From Rhododendron vialii (Eukaryota; Streptophyta; Magnoliopsida; Ericales; Ericaceae): a DNA stretch of 64,000 nucleotides. The translations under genes and the position numbers were made by a program. Each line of letters starts with the position of its first letter. Position 1 is the first letter of the stretch. Location of the stretch: assembly GCF_030253575.1 (NCBI RefSeq), contig NC_080566.1, forward strand, positions 26,922,001 to 26,986,000, written 5' to 3'. Shown here one piece after another: positions 47,156 to 58,389 of the stretch. The notes beneath the pieces were generated by a model. It did no database searches. It was not told the origin of the DNA and was given only the letters and a program-made list of their open reading frames with translations.

Positions 47156-48297
47156 TGATAGAAAACAGAGAAACAGAGACGGAAAATACTAATATTATTT
47201 CTGAATAATTTACATTGAGGTGAGTACACCTTTAAATAGAGTAAAGCTATGCTTAAGAAAGGAAGATTACAAGATTTGATTACGATATGATATGATTACC
47301 CTATGATTACGATATGATATGATTACCCTATGATTATGCTATGATTTGAATACGATACATGTCCTAAAATAGCATATTACAAGAAGATACAGAATATATA
47401 TTCAAGATACAGAATTGTAGGGAGGTATTCCCGAACAGGTGCAAAATGAGCCCGAGCACGGTCAACAAAGGGTCAACGCACTGTGGACCACTGATATGAG
47501 AAGTCAATGGTCCAGAGAGGTTGTACGATTCTCGGTACAATAACATGAGACGTTATTGGACCAGATACAAGGAAAGTGACATGTGATGCCACTGTTCAGA
47601 TACATTGTTCGGCAAGAGAAAAGCCGAACAGAAGGAGAGCTCCTTAGAAAGGATATGGTCCAAATTGTTTCCTTAGGACCAGTTACATGTGAAGTAACTG
47701 GTCCAGACCATTTGTTCGGCTATGAGACGGCCGAACAAGGAAAAAGGTCCTGTCAGATGATGAAATAGAGGGAACATTCCGGAAGAGTCCAGAAACAGTG
47801 GTATTCCGTTAAGGAATAAGATCCCGAGAATATAGGGTCTGAGAAAGATACCCAATGAGAATGGGATGTTCGGTCAGTAATGGAAAAGAATCCTGAAAGG
47901 ACTCTTTTCCATAAATTGATAAAGGAAACGAGAATCCTTGATATACTGGGTTTCCTATACGAGTTGGGGATCCTATGGCAATAGGGATGCTTGGGCACCA
48001 AGCATCCGAATGTCTATATAAACAGAGCAAGCCTAGAGGTAAAAGGTACGCAATACACTGCAATCTTATTGCTTTCCTACTGATAATTAGGGTTTGATCA
48101 TTAGTACGAAATACTAACAAAGGCATCGGAGGGCCTTTGCCACGAGAGGCAAAGGTGCGCTCACTCCTTGTCTGTTTTGCAGGATAAGGGTTTCTCTGAC
48201 GAATTAGGGTTACGTTCAAGAGGCACGTGGAGCCGCTGCATTCCAGTGCTGTTCAAAGCACTACTTGAATTTATCCACCTATAAGAATATATATTCA
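47156..48297 (-). repeat. Copia LTR (about 269 bp) split by solo LTR F
   Basis: On the minus strand the LTR starts TGAATATATATTC next to the purine tract of the copia fragment and ends TTTTCTATCA. Plus-strand termini are TGATAG...TTCA. Solo LTR F sits inside it, flanked by AGAAT. A short repeated TACGATATGATATGATTACC lies in it at 47281-47335. Confidence 0.7.
47416..48283 (+). mobile_element. Solo LTR F of the element B family
   Basis: Starts TGTAGGGAGGTATTCCCG as in B and ends CCACCTATA (B: CCACCTACA, so the terminal CA is mutated to TA). 868 bp. Perfect TSD AGAAT at 47411-47415 and 48284-48288. TATA box TATATAAA at 48016-48023. More diverged from B's LTRs than these are from each other. 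Confidence 0.93.
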
Positions 48298-48299
48298 TA

Positions 48300-48340
48300 C
48301 CCCCCCCCCCCCCCCCCCCCCCGCCCCCTCCCCCTCCCCC
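48300..48340 (-). repeat. Poly-C run and polypurine tract of the copia fragment
   Basis: 23 C residues followed by CCGCCCCCTCCCCCTCCCCC-like blocks. On the minus strand this is a G-rich polypurine tract immediately before the LTR. Confidence 0.8.
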
Positions 48341-48346
48341 TCAAAC

Positions 48347-49276
48347 TCAAGGTGCGAGGGCAGAGAGCATTGAAAGTTTGTCAAGGAGAAAGCGAAAACG
48401 AGCAGCGGTATGGGTCTTCGTGAAAAAATTAGCTAGCTGCAATGTGGAGGAGATGAAGGGTAAAGCAATGGTGCCAGACTGGAGATGCTGGCGTATGAAA
48501 TGACAATCAATCTCAATGTGCTTCGTGCGCTCATGGAAGACCAAGTTGTGGGCAAGCTGAATAGCACTTTTATTATCGCAGTAAAGAGGCGTAGGCGTAG
48601 TAACAGAGACCCCCATATCGGAAATAAGCTAGCGAAGCCTGACGATTTCAGAGGTAGCATGGGCCATGGCACGATATTCAGCTTCCGCATTGGAGCGAGC
48701 AACAACAGATTGCTTTTTGCTTTTCCAGGAGATAAGAGAATCGCCTAGAAAAACACAAAGGCCAGAGGTAGATTTGCGGTCATTGACATCACCTGCCCAG
48801 TCAACATCAGCATAAGCATGAAGGGTTAAGCTTGATGTAGAAGAAATCAAAAGGCACTGATGAAGGGTACCACGAAGATAACGGAGAATACGTAAAAGGG
48901 CAGCCCAATGCGTTGTTCGAGGAGCAGAGACAAACTGACTAACAATGTGAACTGCATAAGAAATATCTAGCTGAGTAACAGTAAGATAAACCAAGCAGCC
49001 CACCAATTCGCGATATTCTGTAGGATCCCCAAGGGGGACAGCATCAGAGGCAGAGAACTTGGCATGAAGTTCAAGGGGAGTATCAATAGTCTTCGTATCC
49101 ATGAGACAAGCACGGTGAAGAATATCAATAATATACTTGGACTGCCCCAAAAGATACCCCTGAGGAGAGGAAGCAACTTCAATACCAAGGAAATAACGTA
49201 GCGGGCCCAAGTCTTTCATTTCGAACTCACAGAAAAGATGACTTTTGACTTCAGCAAGCTCATTGTCTGCCACCAT
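48347..49276 (-). pseudogene. Ty1/copia pol fragment: end of RT and RNase H
   Basis: Two frames, 49276-48629 and 48616-48347, are separated by a frameshift near 48625. Visible blocks: EFEMKDLGPLRYFLGIEV, YLLGQSKYIIDILHRA, TQLDISYAV, HAYADVDWAGDVNDRKSTSG (RNase H; the family usually has ADADW), SNAEAEYRAM, then YCDNKSAIQLAHNLVFHERTKHI-like text. The fragment begins just after the RT catalytic site would have been, so everything upstream (gag, protease, integrase, YVDD) is lost. It is a dead 3' remnant that ends at its own polypurine tract and LTR. Confidence 0.93.
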
Positions 49277-49949
49277 TGATCAATAATGTATGTGTTTGAA
49301 TAGCTAAGTGGCTCGGCTGGTAGTTATATGCGTGTGGTTGAAGTTCCAGCTTTTTACATAGTTTTCTCACATGAATAGTTATGTTCCACAATCGCGCACG
49401 GATTGGTATATGTCGTTCGCCAATTGGTCATGGTATGGCTGCTTCTGAGATTGTTCTTGGTTCTTGCTGACAATTATCCATCATATTCTTCTTTTTCTAA
49501 CTGCAAACATATCTTGCTTTAAAGTTCTTTTTCTCGTTAATAATTTTTACTATATCTATTGGGTTACTTTGAATAGTTCTATATTTACAGGTATGTGTTC
49601 GCTGTTGGGAGCAAAAGGGTATAAACTCGGCAAAAAAGTAAGCTTCAAATAAAGAACATCTCCGTGGGTGAAGAATTAGGGTACTTGAATGAGATGACGG
49701 CCTAGTTTAGGATTACATTTTCTGGAAAGAGAGATTACATTAGTGTTTTTTTTATGAGTGTAATTAGTCTGACTCTTAAATGTAGTTTGTGCTGAAAAAT
49801 TATTCTTCAAGCTATTGTAATGAATCGTCGGTTGAATTATTTATCTTACATTGAAATTGTATCGCGTTTGGATGTACTTTGGTGTTGAATGGAATGCAGA
49901 TTTTTTGTATGAAAATGCTAGTATATTGGCATTTGTAGTATTTAAAAAA
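49277..49949. other. Unassigned flank of the copia fragment
   Basis: No supported gene. A short open frame at 49598-49652 follows an acceptor-like TTTACAG and could be a terminal exon, but I recognise nothing in it. Confidence 0.35.
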
Positions 49950-50276
49950 AGAAGCAGCTAAAATTGCCTAAGATAGCGTTCGGAAAACACTATTGTTTAC
50001 CTTTAATAGTATTCATTGCATGCTGTAAAAAGAAATAAGATAACAGGCAAAAAACGCTATCAAAGGTACAAAATACAACAGCGGGCAATGGATGCTATAG
50101 AAAGTTCTTTAACAGCGGGCAATGAACTCTATAGAAAGTTTTTAACAGCGGACAATAAACGCTATAGAAAGTTAAGACTTTTAATAGCATGGGCTAATAA
50201 GGCGTTCTCCGGAACGCTATCTATTACCTACTATAGCGTTTTTTGCACGCTATTAAAAGTGTTTTTTGTTGTAGTG
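49950..50276 (-). mobile_element. Terminus of a CACTA transposon
   Basis: The minus strand from 50276 reads CACTACAACAAAAAACACTT, the classic CACTA terminal inverted repeat. Inward lie repeated subterminal motifs (AACGCTAT, GCTATAGAAAGTT), including three ~37-bp units at 50085-50185. The other terminus is not found, so this is one end only. Confidence 0.72.
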
Positions 50277-50559
50277 GCTGTAGCCAAGTAAGTTCCTAGA
50301 TGGGACCATTGCACAAAACTTTCCGTTGAAAACCGCCAAGAAAGGATGCACGTTATCACTGTTTATAACCAAACAACAAGAATTACAAGAGAAGGAAAAG
50401 CCGTTAATTAATCAGTTTACAACAAGGAAAACAATGGTTAGGGCAGCCAACCAATTCCTCTAACTATGGGATGAACTTGTTTTCCAGGAGACACGGTGGA
50501 TCATTAAGATTTCATGAAGTTCAAGATGATAAGACAAAACTAGGATGATAGCAACTCAA
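50277..50559. other. Spacer between CACTA end and eIF3b fragment
   Basis: Nothing recognised. Confidence 0.4.
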
Positions 50560-50688
50560 TTGGCGTTTGTAGATAGGATCAGGCTTCAAATGTCTTGCAT
50601 CATTCCACAAAACTTCAGTGTCTGAACTAGAACGAATAACAAACTGATCTCTAGCCTTCTCATCAGTCAACCAGTGCTGCAAATTTTC
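50560..50688 (-). pseudogene. Exon fragment of translation initiation factor eIF3b
   Basis: After an intact acceptor (TTTACAG) the minus strand encodes ENLQHWLTDEKARDQF, then VIRSSSDTEVLWNDARHLK and PDPIYKRQ. This closely matches the plant eIF3b segment before its WD-repeat propeller as I remember it. The similarity stops after YKRQ, where the normal protein continues with an aromatic WTES-type block; here other sequence and a stop follow. Upstream lies intron-like sequence, so the fragment is genomic, not a cDNA copy. It is close to a MULE transposase pseudogene and a CACTA end, either of which could have captured it. Confidence 0.75.
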
Positions 50689-50689
50689 C

Positions 50690-51556
50690 TGTAAAGCCAT
50701 ACAAGCATACAAACAAGAGTTAAAAGCAGAAAACTCGAAATACATTCTACAGAAAACCATTAGCTTGGCATATTTGTTCGTAGGATACACGCTCCATTCC
50801 AATTAACCAACTGGAAAAAATACCAACAACATCTTACCCAATCAAAAAAAAGACTAAACTAGGATATGAACAAACAAACCCTATGGAGCAAATAAACTTG
50901 ACAATTCAAAGGCTTTAATAGTTACAATGGCTATAATAGAAAGTTATGAACAAGAAACTGCTATAACCAGTCTTATGAATCTTACCTTCTTTTCTGCAGC
51001 CACCTTTATTAGTATCCGCAAAATGCACCTGCACGGACACATCCGTATAAGCATGTTAATTTAATTTCTACATCAAAGCACAAAAGCATAAAGAAGTGTG
51101 TGCAAGCACCCTAAAATATCGATATGCTTCCAGTTGAATGCGATAATAATGGCTGCACACATGGGGAGAAAATAGGATGAAGACCAGATTTCAATTAGGC
51201 GGGCATGAATTCACTCCAAGAATTGGGAGGTGAGGCAGGATTCTATCGGGACCAAAGATATTTATCAAAAATATCCAATGGAACATATCAGTGCACAGGC
51301 TACATGTATTACTCTCTGGTCCGTTGATCCAAATGAACTCCAAACGACACATAAGCTCCATCAACGCAAATTATGATAATTTCGCAAGTAAATTTCTTAG
51401 TCGAAGTAAATTCTAAAGCCCAAAACCCAAAAAAATAATTGTGTGAGTGTACCTATCATCCGGATATTGCAAAGTTGGTATAATATCCAATGAACAAAGT
51501 AAGAGTAGTTAGTAAGGATAAGGAAAAAGAGTTTGACATTTGTGTGAGTGTACCTA
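50690..51556. other. Spacer upstream of the eIF3b fragment
   Basis: No gene recognised. GTGTGAGTGTACCTATCATC occurs twice (about 51440 and 51541), a duplication at the end of the MULE gene. A short piece near 51030-50985 (minus) has splice-site-like borders. Confidence 0.4.
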
Positions 51557-53901
51557 TCATCCCGGTATTGCGGATTGGCATGTGCTACGGTTGTGCCCTG
51601 GTTCGCGACATCGGCTGCAAAAAACTGTGCCCTTATCTTGTGTCTGTGACTTAATCCTTCTCTTTTTCTGTCGGCCTGCCGGCCTTTTCACAGCAGGGGG
51701 ATGTAAAAAAGGATCAGTACAAGAAACACCGTTGTTGACGTTATTATCATTCAGCTCATTCACAGCCAAAAATGATGATGGACTAGGCATGTCATGCAAT
51801 GGCACTGGGGACATGGTATTATCATATATAGCCATTTGCATCTCCTTTTTGAGGAAAGGATCCACCATGTCATAAATGGAAAAACCAGAGCTCTGAATAG
51901 CACGAGCAGCATGAGCACAAGGAATTCCGGACATCTGCCAAGCAAGACAACTGCAATGCCGAGGGATCAGCTTGACTGCATAAAGTTTTCTAGTGTCATT
52001 TGCGACAATGAACTCGATAGGCGAAGAGTTTCGATGCGTAAATTTTCGAGCATATTCTTGAGACTTCTTAGTTTCCTTCTCAATTTCTTTGCCAACCGGC
52101 AATTTCCATTTCCTAACCTCGGTATGCTTATGGAGCAACAATTCATTGGTCTTCGACACATGTCCCATCATAAATTGTATGATGTCCAATTCCCTTAATG
52201 GCAATATCCAAGAATTGAAACATTCAGCAAGGTTCGTGTACATCTTGTCCCATCTCTTGTAAGGGAAAAAAGCATTAGACCAGTGCTTTGGATTGTTATC
52301 TTCCACCCATTTTGATAGATCAGGAGAAATTCCATACAACTTTGCTAAATGATACTTGAATGAGTCTTCCGTCCTTGCGTACGCAAGATCATTAACCACC
52401 TTTAGAGCCGTGTTTCATCTTTCAGCTTTCAACCCCTTTGAGCTGGCGAACTTGCTAAAGTTTTCCTTTAGGTGACGGAGACACCATGCATTACAATCCC
52501 CGCCAAAAACCTTAATTATACAATTGAGCAAAGAAATATTCCGATCGGTGACTAAGACGACTTGACATCCTCCAAGAACTTCCTTAAGATTAACCAAGAA
52601 CCATAACCAGTCTTCATCATTCTCACTAGACACAATGGCATATGCTAGAGGGTATAACCCATCGTCTGCATCATGTGCACTAGCCGATAGAACGTGGCCC
52701 CGATAGTATCTGGTCAAAAAACATGCATCCAATTTCAAAATTGGCCTTAGATTACCTGATCGGAATGCTGCAATGGAGCAACCATAAGAAACAAAAAGTT
52801 GCTTGAACTTGCCTTCATCTGTTGACGTCCATATTGCCCTAATGTTTGGTATGGCTTCAACAAGCCGCCGACACATCCATGGGACTAGGTGGAAAGTCAT
52901 CGAAGGAGGTCCTGTGATGGCTTCCTTAGCCTTTTCTTTTGCCCTCTAACCTTGACTGTAATTCAGACGACATTGGAACGCATGCTCAAAGTCCTTGCAA
53001 ATATCCTTCGGCAAATATTCAGGCTTGTCCACAATTCGGTTTTTGAAAAGCAACCCCACTTGTTTACTGCGAAAGGTCAACTTATAATTACTAGCATCTT
53101 TTGCATTTTGTAGGTGCTCATTCCTTAACATGATGACACGAACCAAATCACTTGAACCCTCACATTTTGCAGTCAGCTTCCAAGGACACCCTGGTACTTT
53201 ACATACCAATCGATAGTAGGCTCTACTATTATCCAAATAAGTGAAGCTGAACTTGTTGGATGCAGCAAATAGTAACACTGATTGCTTGAAAAAGTCGGGG
53301 CTTTCAAATAGTTGACCCTTCCCAGTTAAAATCTCATTTGCATTGTCCGGCAAGTACGGCACCAACCCCATCTCTTGGCTACAACTATTGCTCACCTGAC
53401 TGGGAGAAGGTAGTGCCAGTATTCCTCCATGCGAGCTACTATTGTCAGTGACCATCGATTCCCTAACAAAATAAAATATATATGGTTATTCAAATGCACA
53501 AGGATAAAGAATAACTGTAAATTAAAATGAAACATCCCATCTAACCTTGTTGAATTGTAAGCTGTATTATGGATAGGGTCATTATTCTGGCCTAAATCTT
53601 CTACAAATAAGTCGACATCATCTTCGTTCAAGTGGAACAACATTGCAACACCATTGTCGTCATTCAATGTTACATACTTCGTCTTGTCCCTCTTAGTGTT
53701 ATAGAAAAACATTTTACCTTCGAAATTAATGTGAAGGGCACCACAAACCTTCTCACGTAACTCATTGAGTTGACTTCCTTCCTCAAGTAGAACTGCTACA
53801 CACATCCCACCGTTGTACAAGAAGGTGCCATTGGCGTTTACCTTCCGTTCTCCGCCTCAGTAGCAAAAACCTATCAATGTTTTCTTTTCCCTATTCTCCA
53901 T
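51557..53901 (-). pseudogene. MULE (Mutator-like) transposase with one intron and three in-frame stops
   Basis: The ATG is at 53901. A stop TGA at 53857-53859 follows after 14 codons. Exon 1 (to 53546) holds a PB1-like N-terminal part (NGGMCVAVLLEEG, MFFYNTKRDKTKYVTL, NEDDVDLFVED). An 83-bp GT-AG intron (53463-53545) joins in phase. Next is the MuDR DNA-binding region (FKQSVLLFAASNKFSF, CKVPGCPWKLTAKC). The transposase core follows (LKLDACFLTRYYRGHVL, VLVTDRNISLLNCI, CNAWCLRHLKENF), then the SWIM finger CSCLAWQMSGIPCAHA and a knuckle CSRCREPGHNRSTC. Other stops are TAG 52946-52948 and TGA 52415-52417. The frame is otherwise unbroken. Terminal inverted repeats were not found. Confidence 0.9.
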
Positions 53902-56737
53902 ACCTAAAAAGACAAAATATAGAGCATACATTCTTAACAGTCTAGGGCATACATTCTTAAATAGAGAGCAACAAAAGTTCTTACAAGGAGTAACATTAGG
54001 TGACTTAAAGAGCAACTATTTTATTTGCAGGAAAAAACATGTTACCTAAAATGTTACCTGACTTTAAGAAACAAGAACCACATTTCATATAGACCAACAC
54101 ACCCTTGGAAAGGGGCAGCCAACCAGTGAGTTAAAATTGAATTAACTGCCCTTAACAGTCTAGGGCATACATTCTTACATAGAGAGCAGCAAAAATTCTT
54201 ACAAGGAGTAACATTAGGTGACTTAAAGAGCAACTATTTTATTTTCAGGAAAAAACACGTTACATGACTATCCCAAGAAGAACGAGAAAATACAAAGTAC
54301 AACACCAAGAGTACACCACCAGCCTCCATCCGTTGACCTTTCTCCCTTCCTGTGACTTCCCTCCCTTCCTGTGACCTCCTTCCATCCATCTCCAGCCATG
54401 CATTCCTCATCCTCATCCTCTTGAAACACTCTAAATGAGTACCCTATTGATCATTTTTTGGTTGACAAGAGTGTAACTGCTAGAAATCTAAAGTATCTAC
54501 CATGAAGTTGTGTCCATGTTTGAAGTGCTGAAACTGAAGTAATGATTGTGTCCTAAGTTGTGTCTGTGTCTGTGTCTAAAATTTGTGTCTTAAAATGCAA
54601 TGAAATGATTTCACCACTACCTTTCATTTGTTTGTGCAATGAAATGATTTCAACACTTCAAAATTGGTAACAAAGCTGCATCTAAAAACTGGTGCAGTAA
54701 AGTGCATCAATCAAAGTGTAGCAAACTACAGCAATCATTGCAAATCAAAGCTCAAACTGAAAGTGCATAACATAAAACTTAAACTGAAAGTGCAGATTCA
54801 TAACCAAATACAGATTCAGTAGCTATCAAACAAAAGTAGGTTCAACTAATTCAGATTCAACTGTCAATAGCTACAAAAAAAATAGACCACATTCTGGTTC
54901 TGCTATTAGTTACAAACTTCTACATTTGTGTGTGTAAGAATGGTGTGGATTCAACTGTCATTAGCTACAAAAATTGTCCATTGCAGCCAACTCCTCTCTT
55001 TAAGCCTTCATCGATCAAAATTCTGGATTTGTGTGTGTAAGAATGGTGTGAATTCAACTGTCATTAGCTACAAAAATCGTCCATTGCAGCCAACTCCTCT
55101 CCTTACGCCTTCATCGATCAAAATTCCGGATTTGTGTTTGTAACAATGCTGTGGACTGTGGAGTTATGAGTATACAGAGTATGAGACAGACAGACAGAGA
55201 GAGGGGGGAGGGTTTTGTGTGTGGAATTGTGGATTCAGATCGACCAACACACCTTTGCAAAGGGACAACCATTAAAATATAGGTCACTGCCCTTAACAGT
55301 CTAGGGCATACATTCTTACATAGATAGCAACAAAGGTTCTTACAAGGAGTAACATTAGGTAACTTAAAGAGCAACTGTTTTATTTTCAGGAAAAACATGT
55401 TACATGAGTTAGAACGAATTATGGATGATAACACATTGTTTTTTTCTATTGCAGTCATACTATTGTGCCTTGCACGTTGTTAGACTTAGAAAGTTCCTAA
55501 TTTGTTCCATTAGTTGGAACGAATTATGGTGCTAGGACATTGTCAATGGAAAAAATACTTGAGTGAAGGCCCTCGAAATGGTTTGCTTGCGTTGCTTTCA
55601 CATCACTATAGAAAGGAGAAAACTTATCCCAAAAGCTAACAACTCGAACAAGAACCATATTTCATACAAACCAACACACCTTCGTAAAGGGACAATCATT
55701 CAGTAAGCTAAAATATAGGTCATTGCCCATTGCTGATAGGAGAATGAAACGCCCACAATATCCTACGTCTAAAATATAGGTTATTTCTTTCTCTTCAACA
55801 ATTTATCGAGCACATGTTATGCATGACAAAATAGGTACCTCCTCAGTCTGTCTTTCAGAGAGGCATTTTTGGCTTAAAGAAATTATAGTTTACTTTCTAA
55901 TGAAATTGTTTCATTAATCCTATCAGTTTGCTGTTGGAAATTGGGGCTGGGCTCTATTTCGAAATTTGAGAAATTCCTCGGACCCATTTTGCTTGCGTCG
56001 TTGTTTTCGCGTCACTATATAAAGGAGAAAACCTAACCCAAAACCTAACAAACTTCTGCCTTTACCAGACCACTCACTCATGCTGAAAATATCAAGTTGC
56101 TTACAAACAGAGACATAAGGATGAAATGAGAGAAGAGAAAGCTGCAAAAAAATTGAATCACCCAAAAATCTTACTAGCTGCATACGACGATGAACTCGCT
56201 CGGGGAAGCAAAAGATGCTGCTGCTTCTTGGGTCAAATGGAACATAGAAATGAAGTGAGAAAGGGAAGAAGATCGAAGTGAAGGAGAAGAGGTCTAAGGA
56301 TAGCAGAAGCAGTAGACGAAGACGAAGAACCCTACCTCTGTTGTTCTCTTCCTCTTTCAGCACACGAATAGGATTGGGAGTGGATTTTGAAATGAGAACG
56401 ACGGATGGGATTGGGGATTTAGGGTTTTTTCATCAGGGGCATAATAGTTTTTTTAGGTGGCCCTCTCCATGAATTGGGAATTATATTTTTCTCCTTCTCA
56501 TATTTAGATGAATTCCCTAAATGGTGGTTCATGAGTTGAGAATTGTTAACCCCTTCATCCACTGTTTAGTAATTCCCACCTCTTAAAAAATACGTGGGGC
56601 CGTGGGACAAGGTCTTTTTTTCCTTTCCGCCCCACGTCTCCTTCTGCTCCTCTTCCCCCCAACTCTTCAGCTTGTGATCAGCTGCAGACCTGTTTACGGT
56701 AACTCTCTCTCTCTCCCTCTCTGCATACGCAAAAAAG
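53902..56737. repeat. Intergenic region with triplicated and duplicated segments
   Basis: A block with GGGCATACATTCTTA, ACAAGGAGTAACATTAGG and TTTTCAGGAAAAA occurs near 53935-54055, 54155-54260 and 55290-55400. An associated block with CCAACACACC...AAAGGG occurs near 54090, 55245 and 55670. A ~115-bp tandem duplication (GTGTGTAAGAATGGTGT, ATTCAACTGTCATTAGC) lies at 54915-55145. No gene is supported; the minus-strand ORF at 55923-56363 has no domain. Confidence 0.7.
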
Positions 56738-56748
56738 CATATATATAG
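56738..56748 (+). promoter_or_regulatory. TATA box and telo-box of the PAXX-like gene
   Basis: CATATATATAG followed by AACCCTAAAACCCC, a telo-box-like element common in plant housekeeping promoters, about 140 bp before the ATG at 56888. CT-rich DNA precedes it. Confidence 0.6.
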
Positions 56749-56887
56749 AACCCTAAAACCCCTATTTTGGGCCTAAAACTAGTACACCAATTGTTGCTGC
56801 AGTTGACTCTCTTTTCCTGTGGTTATTGCTTCTTCAGTTATAAATTAGTATAATACTGGTAAGCAAACTAAACCAGACCTCAATCCA

Positions 56888-57079
56888 ATGGGGCTGGAAG
56901 ACCTCGAACCCATCTTTGGCGAAGCAAAAGCGCAGTGGTCGGCCCCGAGCTCGCCCCCGCTGCGGTCGTTTCTCTTCCGAGTATATGCTTCCAGCCCTTC
57001 TTATCTTAGAGTTCAAGTGACTGATTTCCATTCCAACACTTTTGAGGCGGTCCGATCCATCGAACAGCTTGAGGACCTG
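56888..57079 (+). CDS. Exon 1 of a host gene, probably plant PAXX-like NHEJ factor
   Basis: The exon encodes 64 residues starting MGLEDLEPIFGEAKAQW and ending SIEQLEDL, and stops at a phase-0 donor CTG|GTGAGC. GC content is clearly above the flanks. With exon 2 (61696-61804) the protein continues RDMVGIGGSWSEFIDYL. From memory this matches plant proteins annotated PAXX, a paralogue of XRCC4 and XLF that helps hold Ku-bound DNA ends during non-homologous end joining in the nucleus. The match is by memory of the N-terminal head region only; later exons are beyond the window. The gene is spaced by a 4.6-kb intron filled with transposon fragments. Confidence 0.6.
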
Positions 57080-57734
57080 GTGAGCATTTGTTTGTTTCCC
57101 TTTGTTCTGTATTCTGCTTCGTGTGTGCGCGCTCTTGTGCCACAGCAGCGCCATTATGCTTATACTGGAGAATGAGCCCAAGTAAGCCATGCCAAGAAAT
57201 GTCAAGGGCATGTTTTGGAGCATTTCTTTTTACCGATTTTTGGATTTGGAATTGGAATTGTAGATTATAGATTTATAGATTATAATTATAATCTGTGAAG
57301 TGTTTGGATAATATGTGCAGAATTATTTTGTTAGAAGAGTAGTTTATGAGAATAGAATAAGAAATCCAAAAGGTCTCTTCTCTGGCTCATTTTTTATAAT
57401 GTGTTTTTGTAAAATCCCTTCTGGAATGAGCGGCCAAACACCCCCTAAGTGTGTTGCAGTCAAATCTCCTTGCCCTAGCGGTATCTTAAGGAGCATAATG
57501 GAGATAATTCTTGAAGGGATTCATATTGGTATACTCCTCGGCTACTCGCACATATTTGTTCGAGACTTCATAAATGCATCTTGATTCTGGAAGTTAATTT
57601 TCTTTTATTATTGAAGTGTCGGATACTTTCCGAATACTTACTGAAATTGAGATTATATCTGTATACATGGTTTTCAGATACTATTTTGTACTACTTACTA
57701 CTTAGAAAATTAAACAATACAAAAAAACAAAATA
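57080..57734 (+). other. Intron 1, left part
   Basis: Begins at the donor GTGAGC. Nothing coding recognised. Confidence 0.6.
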
Positions 57735-57850
57735 GAACACATAATCCCCAATCAATGGGGGTATAAGCAGGGAGGATATACACAAAGTGACTGCTCTTAA
57801 AAAGTTTTACTACTGAAATAGTGCACCCTATATACCTCCTAATGGTCTCA
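57735..57850 (-). mobile_element. Partial SINE-like copy
   Basis: Shares CCCCAATCAATGGGGGTAT-like and CACAAAGTGACTGCTCT blocks with the SINE at 5028-5336, in the same orientation. Diverged and incomplete. Confidence 0.5.
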
Positions 57851-58389
57851 AAGTTGGAGATTACTCGGCTAGGCGGGGATTAGTCGTCTATTTCATATTT
57901 TTTAAATTAATTGTTACTTTAACTAAAATAAAATATATATCATATACCGATTTTACAGGTTAAGTACTTAATTTTCATTTTGTTTTGAACTTTGAACATT
58001 GGATTTTTTATTTTATTTTTGATAAGTAAAAGATTATATTACCAAAAAGGCATTAAGGGAATGCCGCCCATATACAATTGAAGGCCACAAGACAAAAAGG
58101 CCCTTAACACTTGCACTCCTATTTGATTGAAAAAGCTCAAACCCATCTAAACATTGGGTGACGTGATAAGTCATTCAATACGATACTTTTCCAAGACTTG
58201 ACAACTCAATGACAACCACGTGGGCGGGGCCCATTTTCAGTTTAAAGTGGGTTGCCCAAAGTAAATGAAGGGTTGTATGGTGAAAAAATGGTGCCTCATA
58301 TGAGTCTTGGGGTGACTTGACAATCACTGCAGTCCACATTGATTAAGATACTAATCAATCATATCTCCAAATCACTGCACCCCACATTG
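57851..58389. other. Intron 1, AT-rich part
   Basis: No gene. Three short repeats of CACTGCACCCCACATTG type lie at 58325-58420. TTTTTGATAAGTAAAAGATT near 58015 resembles the 3' end of plant L1 LINEs, but nothing more is present. Confidence 0.4.

Noticed and set aside
49464-49652. Possible terminal exon with KLGKKVSFK
   Set aside because: Acceptor-like site present, but no family recognised and no upstream exon; kept only as a note in the spacer.
55923-56363. 146-codon minus-strand ORF near the host gene promoter
   Set aside because: Low-complexity Leu/Phe/Ser composition, no domain, no splice or promoter support.
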